Part shown: positions 1-12,564 of the stretch, in pieces
Numbering within the stretch: position 1 is the stretch's first letter
Layout of the letters: every line of letters starts with the position of its first letter
Source of the DNA: Macrophomina tecta
Lineage: Eukaryota > Ascomycota > Dothideomycetes > Botryosphaeriales > Botryosphaeriaceae
Assembly: GCA_024180945.1 (NCBI GenBank)
Contig: JAKSGN010000005.1
Span: forward strand, 2,666,001-2,730,000
DNA: 64,000 nt
Direction of reading: 5' to 3'
Position numbers and translations under genes: made by a program
The notes under the pieces: generated by a model
Databases searched by the model: none
What the model saw: only the letters and a program-made list of their open reading frames with translations
Told to the model about the DNA's origin: nothing

Positions 1-739
1 GGCCGGGCACGCCATCCCACGCGGCGCCTGGCCAAGTGCTGGTGATGGTGGTTGATCATTGCCGTTGCGAGGGCGGGAGGAGAGAGGACGCGTTCAGGGT
101 AGGCGAGTTTAAAATTGACCCGAGCCGCCGAGGCGTGGCTGATTGGCCCCGGCGGAGGCTGTAGGCCGCTGTGGCTGACGGCATCATGGCCGGCTGGAAG
201 GCGTATAAGGTCAATCATATAGCTCGTTGGCGATTTTCAATGTTTCAGGGCACGCAGGAGAGCCAGATTCTGATCTTCGCCCCCGGACATCCGTCGCGTC
301 CTTCCAAGAAACAAGGCGCCGCCAGGCACGGGACTGCTGCTGGGCCGGCGTAACTTGACTCGAGAGCAGCGCTCGGACCCCTGGTCGATTGCATTTCCTC
401 TTTGGTCTTCTGAAAATAAATGGCGGCCTTGTCAGGCTCCATGTCGAACATTGGCTCGCGGAAACACCTCCCCGGAGGCCTATCAGCATCTCGACAATGG
501 TGGCCCGCTAAGTCTGCTCTAGCCCCTAGCTTCAGCCTCGAGCCCCACAGTGACCTTGGGCGTCTAGATCATTCAGGCTGCTGGCCTTGCCGATCTTCAC
601 GGCTGCCGAGGCTGTCGTCGCTGGGTAGAGGAAAGCTATGCGGACGCTATCGACATTAAGAGACCAGGGCTTGCACTTTCGGCAATGCCAATACATCAAT
701 CCTTACACGTTCAAATCAAAGGACGAAAGATCATCAGAC
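1..739. other. no gene recognised
   Basis: Short open frames occur on both strands, but none has recognisable motifs, codon pattern or splice structure. The last part is probably the upstream region of the HsbA-like gene relic that begins at 740. The left end may also hold flanking sequence of a gene outside the window. Confidence 0.5.
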
Positions 740-1267
740 ATGTTTTCTCAACCATTTCTCTTGCTGGTATCACTTGCCTCCGCCGTGTCTTGATCCAGGA
801 TATTACGAATATCCACGTTGGCGTTCTGGCCAATCAGCAAGCCTCAGCCGCCTATCAAGACGGCAACCTCGTCACAGCGCTTGTCGAAAGAACGCCTGTC
901 CTCGTGACCGCCGGCGAAATTCATGTCGCCAACGGGAAAGGCTTCTTGGACGCCAATCTCTCGCCCACAATTGACAAGCTGGGCACAATCCGTGTCTTCC
1001 AACATACCATTGACATCGTTGGCGTATCAATTCCTTCAGCGGTGCAAACGTTGAAGGGGCAAAAAAGCACAGTTCAAGTGTTCTGGGATGGGTACCGTTG
1101 TTGTTGTTGCAAGCTTGAGGCTCCTCCTGAACGACCACGACACTTTCAGTGCAGCATTGACCGCGAACGCATACAGCGGAAATGAGACGTTGACCGCACA
1201 GGGGGTTGAGGTCGTGAATGAAATTCACAATGCTATTCAGAGCGGAATTGACGCGTTTTCGACTTGA
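740..1267 (+). pseudogene. HsbA-like cell-surface protein, frameshifted
   Basis: HsbA-family proteins are small secreted fungal proteins, about 180 residues long, that bind hydrophobic surfaces; the family overlaps cell-wall mannoprotein 1 proteins. An ATG at 740 opens a 17-residue signal-peptide-like stretch (MFSQPFLLLVSLASAVS) that stops at once. The adjacent frame, about 790-1080, carries the helical HsbA pattern: IQDITNIHVGV, an AYQDGN turn, and a long alpha-helical region ending in KGQKSTV. The C-terminal helix (DTFSAALTANAY, then VVNEIHNAIQSGIDAF) lies back in the first frame and ends at a TGA at 1265-1267. Two compensating frame changes are therefore needed. The only possible intron at the first junction would be 32 nt and would remove part of the signal peptide. 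A 58-nt GT-AG intron is possible at the second junction but would delete conserved helix. I read this as a recently broken gene; unusual splicing or sequence error are the alternatives. Confidence 0.6.
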
Positions 1268-1374
1268 TTATTTCGGTCGCAAACCCACGGCCGGAAGTAG
1301 GTCCGCTGGAAAAGACGAGTTCTGCTCGGGCATAGTCTGTAGCATTACTATACAAGCTCCATGCCTTCCAATGA

Positions 1375-3359
<1,985 letters not shown>

Positions 3360-3498
3360 TCACAGCCCGCCGGGACGGCCAGCGGCACCATCGCGCACGA
3401 CTGCCTGTCTCCCAACAACTCAGCACTCAGCCACGCCTCCCTATGCCGCGTCAAAGCCTCCCTCTTGCAGTCCACTCTCCCAAACCGCATCATCCGCC

Positions 3499-4225
3499 AT
3501 GACGTCGTCTGCCTGGCTATCCGACTACACCACCGCCTTACAAGCGCGAGACCAGCGCGAGAAGGCCCAAGAAGCCCACATCAATGCCTGTACGCGCCGA
3601 CAATCCCGCTCCTCCCTTTCAGACACTCAGCAAGCTGATGCCTGTCCTCGCAGACACCAAGCTCGCCGACCGCACCGCCCGCCTCGAGGCTGAGCGCGCC
3701 GCTGCCCCGCCCTCCTCCGCCCACCCACCACCCACCACCGCCGCCTCCCCGCAGCCCGTGGCGGCCAACAAGCCCAGCCCCTCGCGCGGCCGCTTCGGCC
3801 GCTCCAGCCCCGCCGCGGCGCCCGAGCCCGAGACCCTGTCCAACGACGTCCTCGCCCGGCTGCGCGCCGACCTCGCGCAGTCGACGACGTCGCGCGCGGC
3901 GCTGCAGGCGCAGCTGAGCAGCGTGACAGCCGAGCTGGCCACGCTCAAGACGCGGGCGGCACGCGACGAGAAGGCCGTGGCCGACTTGAAGCGGCAGGCG
4001 GCGACGCTGGAGCGCAAGCTGCGGGATCGCGAGAGCGAGGTGAAGGGAAAGACCAGGCTGGTTGAGGAGGTGCAGGATGAGCTGGTGAGCGTGAATCTGC
4101 AGCTGAACATGGCGGAGCAGAAGAGTGAGGAGCTGGAGAGGGAGAATCGCGAGTTGGTGGATCGGTGGATGAAGTATAAGCGGGAGGAGGCGGAGAGGAT
4201 GAACGATTTGTCAAAGTGGGAGTAG
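3499..4225 (+). CDS. ATG16: autophagy protein Atg16
   Basis: Atg16 is the coiled-coil scaffold of the Atg12-Atg5-Atg16 complex that promotes Atg8 lipidation on the phagophore. Exons 3499-3589 and 3654-4225, with a 64-nt intron, give 220 residues, typical for fungal Atg16. The N-terminus ([19 protein letters not shown]) is the Atg5-binding helix. The splice restores the conserved [15 protein letters not shown] stretch. A Pro/Ala-rich linker follows, then a long coiled coil over about residues 95-215. It ends with the diagnostic block [20 protein letters not shown] and the closing sequence RMNDLSKWE. Like yeast Atg16, and unlike animal ATG16L1, it has no WD repeats. The ATG at 3499 is the first in frame that gives the Atg5-binding motif. 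Confidence 0.93.
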
Positions 4226-5114
4226 GTGGTGCATGTGGTGGAACGGTGGGGTGGTATCCAGTGAGCAATGGGTTGAGCAACGCGACGGGAGCACTGGACT
4301 ACCTGCTTTTGGGAGTAATTTCTAGTCGAGCATCGATACTACTATCCTGACTTGTTTTCCGGATTTGGATGAACAGTCGCGGAGTGCTCTTGCGTCTTCT
4401 GAGCTGCCTTGATGGTGGGGGAACAAACTATTAGCAATTGGTGTGTTAGCCATCATACTGCCGCTGCATGAAACTATTGGGCCTGCAAGCTTTGGCCGAT
4501 GGAAGAGGTACGCATCGGGAGTTGAAGTAGCTATCCGAACGTATATGTTAATTGGATTAAGAAACTTTGATAACCGGACGACTGCTTTAACTCCCCACGA
4601 AAATGAGGGTCATGACAGTGTCATGCCGACCTCGTGCTATTCGTTGGTAATCATTATTCGCGGAAAGTAGAAATATCCGTCCGGATATAAGTGCCACCGG
4701 TTTTGATGGACACTTACATCCTGATGGTAGAGGAGTGGTAGTCCTTTAGTTCTGTGGAGTAATTCACAAAAGCTCCCTTCGCCGGTTTGAGACGCACGTA
4801 TCTTCTTGGGCCTAGGTCCACGAAGGTTCGTGGGTGGGTATGTGGAACATGCACGTATGCAAAAGCCCTTTGCCGCTGGAGAGCGGTCTGAAGGGTCAGG
4901 GTTCTGCAAGTATAGAACGGGTCCCGCGCCCAGCCAGCCACAGCCGGTGATCCACCCCACTCCCAACCACCAGGGTTCACCACACAATCCCCCGCCCACG
5001 CCGGGAACTCGTCCAATGCCACCAAAAGTGATTCCAGCAGTCCTCGACACAAGAGAGGACCAAAAAGAACCAAAAAGAATTAGATGAGGACTGACTGTCG
5101 ACTGCCAGTCAACA
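4226..5114. other. intergenic, no gene recognised
   Basis: This stretch lies between the end of ATG16 and the minus-strand tRNA-Ser. It should hold the ATG16 3' UTR and, close to 5114, the 3' flank of the tRNA with its T-run terminators. A 257-residue minus-strand reading frame here runs through the tRNA and is not a gene. Confidence 0.5.
5072..5076 (-). terminator. RNA polymerase III terminator candidate
   Basis: A run of five T on the minus strand lies about 39 nt past the 3' end of the tRNA-Ser gene. A second run of five sits at 5062-5066. Runs of T are the standard Pol III stop signal. The distance is a little long for a tRNA, so this is a moderate call. Confidence 0.5.
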
Positions 5115-5227
5115 CGACACAGACAAGATTCGAACTTGCGCGGCCGAAGCCATGAGATATCGTTTAGATCAAACATTATAAATGTGTTGATTCGAGTCTC
5201 ACCCATTAACCACTCTGGCACTGTGCC
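5115..5227 (-). tRNA. tRNA-Ser(CGA), intron-containing
   Basis: Read on the minus strand, the gene starts GGCACAG and ends CTGTGTC plus discriminator G, giving a full seven-pair acceptor stem including one G-T pair. The A box (TGCCAGAGTGGTTAATGG) and B box (GTTCGAATC) are intact. The anticodon stem TGAGA/TCTCA encloses CTCGAA, so the anticodon is CGA (Ser UCG codons). About 30 nt of intron follow the anticodon, as in yeast tRNA-Ser(CGA). The long variable arm of class II tRNAs is present. The total is 113 nt. The second copy at 19380 has the same body but a different intron. Confidence 0.93.
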
Positions 5228-6471
5228 TTTGTTGTAATGAGAAAATCGTGGTGTAATTCGATATATGTACCCACTCTGGTTGTGCGGGTGTCCGTTAGCC
5301 GAGAGTAAGTCGTTGCCGGTGGCCTCCCTCCCGCACACAGCAATGGACTTTTGAGAAACCTTCACAGCCATTTTCTGGAGTAGACCAGCGCTTATTATAA
5401 AAGCTTGCACCCATTCTGGTTGTCATGGACAGCGCTGTTGTTGTGATTGAGGGCAAGGCATAGTCTCACACATCCGCGTTTGAAAAAAACGCTTCCACCA
5501 CTCGAACCTTTTCTCGTGCGTGAAGTTCTAGCAGCAAGGGTTGCAATATTTCTGACAGGACAGCAGACATTCGTGAAGTGGCAGAGGATGCCGCAGTCGA
5601 TCAGTCGCTCACTCGCCGTGTGGATCAGGAGCGAAAGACGGCGGGCAAGCACTGGCAGCAATGCCTCGCGCAACGGCGTAATCCTGGGGCTGGCTGGGTC
5701 ACAGGATCACACGCTGAGCTGCAGGGCTCACGAGCGCAGGGAAAGCCGGCTGCTCTCTTTCGTCACAGTCGCAGCTGATGGACGCTGGAGATGGCAGCTC
5801 CGCCTCGATCTTGCGCAGAGGAACCACAGGCTGGGAGGCGATCTGTCGAAAGCCGTTTAGAGGTGAGGCAGGCCGGTGGCAAAATAAGTCATAACGGAGG
5901 TGATCTGACCGGGTGCACGAGTCGCAGGGCTGATCTGACTTCATCTGCCCCACGTGTGACATCTTACCCTCCGCTGGCATCCTCCCCATCAACAGCTCGT
6001 TTCTGTTTCTTTCCGCGGGCCATCGCCATGGACACGCCCGGGAGTTCCTGCGGTCTCTGCGGCGGCTGAAATGGCGACAGCGCCGCTTGCGAGTCTAGGC
6101 CCTGCGCCGCCGCCGCCGCTGTTTGTTCCACCCCACAACGTCATCACCCGCCTCTTTCTTTCCCTCGTGCTGTGGCCCTGCATCACAAGGCGACCCTGAT
6201 TTGCAGCGCCCGGCCTGACCCCACGCCCCGTAGCACGAGACAAGCAGCCAGACGACCCTGGTCAGATGCCGCCTCGTTGCTGAATCACGAGCTCCGTCCT
6301 GTCTTTCACCCCGACCAGGCTGCCGTTTTCTACCTTGCTGTCGGTGTCGTGTTCTCTACTTCAACACCGCCTACATTTTCCACGCCCTCAAAGCAAGGGG
6401 CCGACAACACTGAGCTGTACCACCGGCCACATTCCTAGACGCCCAGCTCCTCAGCCCTAACTCCGGGAGCT
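5228..6471. other. intergenic, no gene recognised
   Basis: Over 1.2 kb between the tRNA and the heme-oxygenase-like gene. It is mixed in composition, with CT-rich tracts toward the right end that are typical of fungal promoters. Open frames of up to 137 codons occur but have no family signature and no supporting splice structure. The right end must contain the promoter and 5' UTR of the gene at 6472. Confidence 0.5.
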
Positions 6472-7739
6472 ATGACGACCCAGAACCGCTCCAGGCCCGC
6501 AGCAGCTGCGAGGCCTTCGTTGTCCACTGAGATCAACGTAGCGACCAGGTAAATCTTCCACCCCGCCTCAGCGCCCTTCGCCAAGTGCAGCACGCTGACA
6601 GATGTCGCCTCTGCAGGCTCCTCCACACGAACCTTAACCGTCTCATCACCGCCCGCCTCCCCCTCGCCCTGCCTCCTCACGCCGCCTCCCCGCGCCTCTA
6701 TGCCTTCGGCCTACTCCACTTCTCCCACGTCTACCTCACCTTCGAGTCCGCCTGGCACGACATCACCCACCCGCCCACCGCCCTCAACAACCCCGCGCTC
6801 TCCTCCCTCCTCGAGGATCCATGGATCTCCGTCTCCCAGCCCCCGCCCACCTCCGACACTTCCACAGCCCCGAGCGCCGGCGCCTCCTCGACGGCGACGC
6901 CCTCGTCGCCTACCACACCCACCACGCCCACCCCTCCCACCGACCCCGCCCTCCTCGCCTTCCTCACCACCCTACTGCCGCCCGGCCTCCTGCGCAGCCG
7001 CCGCCTGCGCCGCGACCTCGCCGCGCTGCTCGCCCTGCGCCCCATGGAGCTCGACGTGCACCTCGCCACCGGCTACCCGGGCCCGCGCGTTGCCGCATAC
7101 ACGGCGCACATCCGCCGCGCCGTGCGCGCCCGCCCGCACGTCCTGGTCGCGTACGCCTGGGTCATGTACATGGCCATCTTCGCCGGCGGCCGCTGGATCC
7201 GCGCGCAGCTGGCCTCGGCCGGGCCCGAGTTCTGGGAGGGCGAGAATGAGAACAACAAGGGGAAGGGCGTGCGGGGCGTGTCGTTTGAGGAGATTGGGAA
7301 GAGGGGCCTGAGTTTCTTTGCCTTCGACGGCGACATGGATGGAGAGGATGTGAAGAGCGCGTTCAAGGCGCGGTTGGAGGAGGCGGAGGCGCTGTTGACC
7401 GAGCAGCAGCGGCGGGAGGTGGTTGAGGAGGCGCGCGCGATTTTCGAGTGGAGCATTGCGCTGGTGGAGGAGTTGGACGAGCTGCTGGACACGCCGGATG
7501 CGCTGCACGTCGAGGTTGGTGCGGGGCGTGGCGCGCCGCGTGACGAGAAGGAGATGAGTGAGAAGGGCGGTGTCCTGCCTGCGCCTGTGCCGGCGCCTAG
7601 GCAGAAGACGGACTGGGTAAGGCAGGGCGGCAGCATCGCGGGCGCGTTGGTCGTGCTCGGCGGTGTCTGCTGGTGGACTGCCTGCTTTCTGGGCGTCGCT
7701 ATGAGGGAGGGCTGGCACGAGGGCTGGACTGACATCTGA
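6472..7739 (+). CDS. heme oxygenase-like protein with C-terminal membrane anchor
   Basis: This resembles fungal heme-oxygenase-like proteins related to Hmx1, ER enzymes that open heme to biliverdin, iron and CO. Exons 6472-6548 and 6617-7739 join in an AGG codon and give 399 residues. After a short polar start, the first helix carries LLHTNLNRL, whose His could be the heme-iron ligand, then GLLHFSHVYLTFESAW. A Ser/Thr/Pro-rich insert follows. The distal-helix equivalent is AYAWVMYMAIFAGGRWIR, with a Gly pair. Near the end a hydrophobic segment (GALVVLGGVCWWTACFLGVA) looks like a tail anchor, as in yeast Hmx1. Catalytic activity is not proven: many fungal members have diverged active sites, and I place the His ligand only by order of motifs. 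The first exon was chosen from the ATG at 6472 and the GTAAAT donor. Confidence 0.75.
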
Positions 7740-8647
7740 TGTCGTGACCTTCTTTCCTGACGACGTTTTCTTGCATTGGCTTGTTTGCGGTCTGGGTGGG
7801 ATATACCCGCACTTTTCATCTTTCCTATTCTCCCCGGAGTTCCTTGGCGCATGGCGTTAGGGCACATACAAACATGCGCATTGGCAGCATCACCATTGCA
7901 ATAGTGGCACGGCATAGCGAACGGTATAGACCGAAGAGTCGAATTAGAGATGAGCGAGTACACGAGTATAGCGAGTTGGGCTAACTAATTGGGCGTGTCA
8001 ATGGATTACTATTAGATTATGATAGTTTTGGGCGTCAATTATCGGTGCACTCTTGAGAAAAACAACCCTGAAGATTCTAAGAGTGCAGGTGCAGCAGACG
8101 TATCTGTCCCTCTGAAGAGATCACAGGCTCATAGGTGAACTATTCCATTTTCCTGCGCCCACGATGTTCGGAACTCCGCCCTGATAATTTTCAGCCTAGC
8201 TCTTGTGGATAAATTAGCCTGGTGGTGACTTGCGTGCAACTTACGCACAGTCCCTTGAGTTTGCTTGAACAGTTAGCTTCGTCGATTTTTCGCCGGTAAT
8301 TTTGGACATCCTAACAATGCATAAGTGCATGATAGATCCAGAAGAGTCATGAGATTTCAGCGAGTTGGACGAATCAAGTCTGAAGAGAATGCCAGCAGAG
8401 ACGCTCATGTCACCCAGTCCAGGCTCTGCATGCGAGATCTGATCAGCTTGGAAGTATCGGGACATTAGAAGATTCGAATGGGAAATATCCTGATAACTGA
8501 TGTGGTTATTGCAGAGAGCCAAATCGGAAGAGCTAACTACGTGACGACTGCTGACATAGCATTTACGAATTCAGCTTCCAACATAACAAGTTACTCTCAG
8601 GCGCGACCAGTCCCATCAAGTGATCGAGTCCGTCACACATCAACAGC
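7740..8647. other. intergenic between converging genes
   Basis: This should hold the 3' UTRs of the heme-oxygenase-like gene (plus strand) and the uncharacterised gene at 8648 (minus strand). A 93-codon minus frame at 8241-8522 has no recognisable features and is not called. Confidence 0.5.
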
Positions 8648-10445
8648 TCACCTCATGTCAAGGACCGCCTCCCAACCCACCAACGCCCAAACCTTCTCCA
8701 CAAACCATGACTTAATATCCTCCTCTTTAACCTTCTGCGGCGGTTCCATCAGAGCCTGTCTTACTGGCATTGCCAGACACTCCGCCATCTCGTCTCCATC
8801 TGATTCAACTCCGAATATGGAGTGAGCAAGGCTCTGCTCTAACTTCTTTCTCGCCGCAAGGCTCAACCCGGACTTCAATGATGAAACGCTCGTCTTGGCT
8901 CCTGGCTTCGCAGCGAAAGCTTTACTTTGTTTACGCGATGCAGGCGTGCCGAAGGGCGCGACATGATGCTGTGCAGCAGCCAAGCCGCGTTCAAGCAGGG
9001 TAATTAATATGGGGAGTTCAAGCTCCAAGGCTCGCTGGCCAATTTTCTTCCGTACGTACGCAGGCGTGTCCTCGGATTCTGCAGGATCCGTCCAGGCTGC
9101 TATATCCTCTTCGACATTACCGTGTTTCTGGTGTCCGAAAGTGCAAAAGTAGACGCAGCTCCCCAAGCGGCGGAAGAGAACGAAGAGAAACCCCTCGAGC
9201 AATTCTGGGTGATGTGACTCATTCGTTGAGGGCACCGTGAGCACGTTGGCCAGGAAATTTGATAACAGTCGAATAACCAGAGATACTGGCTGCGGATTTG
9301 TGATTATTTTCTGAGTTTGGCGGGTAGCCATTTGTCTCTTCTGTCGTGGATTCTGTGCAGCTGCTGCCTCATTTGAAGCATGGCTTGATGCGAGCTTTTC
9401 GAGAGTTTTCAATAAGTGACTGAACATGCCGACCAAGCTGTATATCACAGCACCGCACTCGTCAGAAGTAGGCTGTTGAGAACCAAGCTCCTTCAAGCCG
9501 TACGCAAGCGCCAAGAATATGCGAGCTGCAGCCTCAAATATGGAGACAATCTCATTATCATAGCTTGCAAGTACTGGGCCGGGAACGAGTGCTGCTGTCT
9601 TTGCGTTCCTTCTCAAGCTTCCCGGTGCAGAACTCGTACGCTGCTGATGCCTGTTGCATGCCGAAGTAAGAAGTGGCCCCAAAAGATCGGATGCTTGCAC
9701 AAGATGATAGGCGAGGGAGCGTCCGGTATTGTCGGTGTGGTTGTAGGATTTATGTGCCTGATAGAGATGTTGAACCACCCTGGAGCCTACTAAAGCAGGT
9801 ATTAGCTGATGCGCACCCATCGAATGTGCCGGTAAGGAACTACCTTCGCTTGCCGCACTCAAGACATCCAGGCCTTCTGGAAGGGTGTCCTCGACTGTGC
9901 CCATCGGATGGGCTCCAGAAGTATCGTTTCCCAGCCTTAGCTTCTTCGATGGGTGGGACGGTGGTACGGGTGAAGGAGCATCCTTTCGCTTTCGGGCAGT
10001 TGGGAGAGCTTGAGTGATTCCGGCTTTCTGTCCAGAGAGAAGCTCCGATCTGAGTCTTTCTATCTCTCTTTCGTATTCCGTAACCTTCGCTTCGAGCTGA
10101 GTTTGCGCGGCCTCGGCATCCTCGAATCTTCGAGCCCAGTAGCTCGCTGAATCGAGACGTCGGGTTGAGGTTCCCTCGTCATGCACTCCTCTTCCCACCC
10201 GCACATGCTCTCGCAGGCGACCGAGATAATCTAGAAAGCTTGAGTAAGGCCCAAGAGAATGTATGGCGAGGCAACAGGAAAATTCATCATTCTGACGAGC
10301 TGATGGCGGCCGGAACGGCAAACTCACCAGGAACTGTGAGCTCAGAAGGCTTCGACTGGATAACGGCGATCGCAAGCGCAATATGAAGCCTTGAAGGTGT
10401 GAGACGTGCAGCTTCGCGGGCTGCTGCCTTGGCTAACGGAGGCAT
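8648..10445 (-). CDS. uncharacterised coiled-coil protein
   Basis: I do not recognise this family. Exons 10445-10328 and 10230-8648 give 566 residues. The 97-nt intron uses GTGAGT and TTTCTAG, and splicing joins KPSELTVP to DYLGRLREHV. An alternative reading through the intron would add weakly supported sequence. The start is an Ala/Lys-rich helix from the ATG at 10445. A short coiled coil (about residues 70-105, TQLEAKVTEYEREIERL) precedes a basic stretch (RKRKDAPSP, KKLRL) that could be a nuclear signal. The rest is mostly helical, with Leu-rich segments such as LLSNFLANVL and LEGFLFVLFRRLG. There is no signal peptide or membrane segment. The long open frame, sensible splice and normal codon use make it a real gene. 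A chromatin or DNA-associated role would be a guess. Confidence 0.75.
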
Positions 10446-11011
10446 TGACGCTGCTGAAGCGGGGGAGTTGTCAAAGACGAGACGGTAAGTGGACTCTCCA
10501 GACGTCCCGGTGTACGCTCGAATCCATGAGCCGGAGAGCAACGAGGCAGAAATTGCTGGTACTGCTAACGATAGCAGAGCATCATGCACAATCGTTCCGC
10601 TGAGCGCAACGCCTGTGTGGGCTCGGGAGCAAGCGAAGCAGGCTGGGAAGGAACGATGCCAGCAGCAGCCAGCAATATCCACGCAACTTGCGAAGCTTTG
10701 GAGCTTCATAGCCTGCACAGAAATTAACAGTTGGCAATGGCCGTTACCCAAACCGATTGATGGACTCGCCTGTAAACACACGGAAGCACACATCTGCTGC
10801 ATGGAAATACCTATTCTGAGAACCATCTAGTGCTTGCAATCCACCCAAAAACACAATATGCTTCTGAAGTCTAAAATCACGACCACATGCCGATGAGGCT
10901 ACGTTGAAAGCATGTTTGAATTTATACCGGTCCCATCTCAAACCCAGCAGCCCATCAAATGCAATCATACATATGTTACAGTCGCCGTGCCGAGCCACAG
11001 AAACAACCCGC
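10446..11011. other. intergenic, no gene recognised
   Basis: This 566-bp gap lies between two minus-strand genes. It should contain the promoter of the uncharacterised gene and the 3' UTR of the mL38 gene. Small frames on both strands lack any signature. Confidence 0.5.
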
Positions 11012-12314
11012 TTACCTGTACCTTGCACCATCCTTCTTCTTGTATGGCAGCTTCTCCGGCTTCTTCTTCTTGAACTCAATATCCGCACCCTCGACGCCAG
11101 CCCTCTTCATCACCTCATCCGTGTTCTCATCCCACTCCGCTCTGAACATATTGATGCCCACAGGTTTCAGCTCGTGCCTGTCAATGAAGCTGCGCAGGAT
11201 GAAGCCCTCGCGTTGAACCTTGCCCTTGATATCCGCGACGTCGAGAACCTTGCCAGCGGGCTGCTCTAAAACGAAGACAGAGTAGCGGTGGTACGGGCTG
11301 CCCTTCTGAGCGAAAGGCGGAAGCCACGGGAGTACGACTTGAGAGTCTTGCGAGAGCTTCTCCAACGGGAGATGGGTCTTGGTAGGCGCGATGGGGATGT
11401 TGGCGGCGACATAGTGGCAGCGGTAATCAAAGCCGTCCTTCTCGACATTGGGCACATCCGAGTCAATGACTGCTACCGTCACCAATCTCTCACCCTTGTC
11501 GAAAACCTGCACCTTGAGTGTTGCGGGCATTTCGCTGATCTTCGACGAAACGAAATCTCCAGGCTGAACGTTGCGGCGGCCGAAGGCTATGCTGACGTCT
11601 GCCTTCTGTTCGATGGCAGGGAGCACATCAGGAATAACGTGCATCTGGGTGATGCGCTGCTCAACAAGCTTATGCTTATATTCGCGCCATTTCCTCTCAG
11701 CCAACAGGCGGTAGATGGGCTTGTTCATGTCGCCTGTCCACGGTCAGTCTCTGGCCACAGACAAGCAATTGAGGCTCTTTCTCACCTTTACCATCCTCGA
11801 ACCTCTTCTTGACGCTAGGGTCATTGATATCCGCCAAGATCTTCAATTCCTCCAGATGATTCCGCATGCTCGCCAACCGCACGCTCTTCTGGCTCTCTCC
11901 TCCCGAGACAGCCGGATCCTGGGCCTCCACACGCGCTATCCGCTCGCGCAGCTGCTGAATCTGCTGCAACTTCTCGTCCCGATCAGACTTGAGTATCTTG
12001 CGGGCCTCCTGAAAGCACTGGTACGGCAGCTGCTCGAAGGGAATGTTCTGCGCCTGCAACAATGCCGCGCGGCGTCTGCGCGAGCCAATGGGGAGGACAC
12101 CGGACTTGATCAGCCTCTTCTCATCGCGGCGGGTGACGACGGTATTCGGATCGAGTTTCGCGACCTCGGCGGCGGACGACGACTGGGGCTGCTGGACCTG
12201 GGCTTCCTCGGGCGACGCGGTGGTGCTGGTGAAGCCGCGGGCTTGCACCGCAGGGGTCCGCGCACAGCGGATGCAGGCCTGCAGCGGGCGCGCGGCCTGC
12301 TTCGCGGCGGACAT
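11012..12314 (-). CDS. MRPL35: mitochondrial large-subunit ribosomal protein mL38 (MRPL35)
   Basis: mL38 is a structural protein of the mitochondrial 54S subunit, built around a phosphatidylethanolamine-binding-protein (PEBP) fold. Exons 12314-11786 and 11733-11012, with a 52-nt intron, give 416 residues. The N-terminus ([20 protein letters not shown]) is a typical presequence. The middle has the mL38-specific block [20 protein letters not shown], then a helical region with [18 protein letters not shown]. The PEBP domain follows, recognisable by [22 protein letters not shown] and [20 protein letters not shown]. The tail is Lys-rich, fitting rRNA contact. It starts head-to-head with the IF-3 gene across about 250 bp, so the two mitochondrial translation genes may share a promoter. 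Confidence 0.92.
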
Positions 12315-12564
12315 GATTGGTGAAGGGGCGTTGGGGGAGGAGCGGTTGTGGTGGTGGAGAAGACGGGCGTCGCGCGGGCGATGATCCACGTCCCGAGATT
12401 TTTGTGGCACGCCGCGGCGGAAGCTTCATCACCCAAGCTCCTCAGCACACGACACCACGCCCGCCGCCACCCGCATCGCCGTCCCTGCCATCAAACTCGA
12501 AGACGCCCCAATTGATCGAGCATTCTCTCGCCTCTGCATTTCAAAGCACGGCACGGAATCCAAG

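Noticed and set aside
757..815. 32-nt intron (GTATCA to ATCCAG) in the HsbA-like gene
   Set aside because: Below the usual minimum intron size seen here (about 50 nt), and it would remove the end of the signal peptide.
4637..5410. 257-codon minus-strand frame
   Set aside because: It runs straight through the tRNA-Ser gene and its flanks and has no protein features.
10231..10327. Continuous reading of the uncharacterised gene through this interval with an alternative N-terminus
   Set aside because: The spliced version gives correct phase, GTGAGT and CTAG ends, and an N-terminus with normal character. The read-through start uses a frame without an ATG near a promoter.
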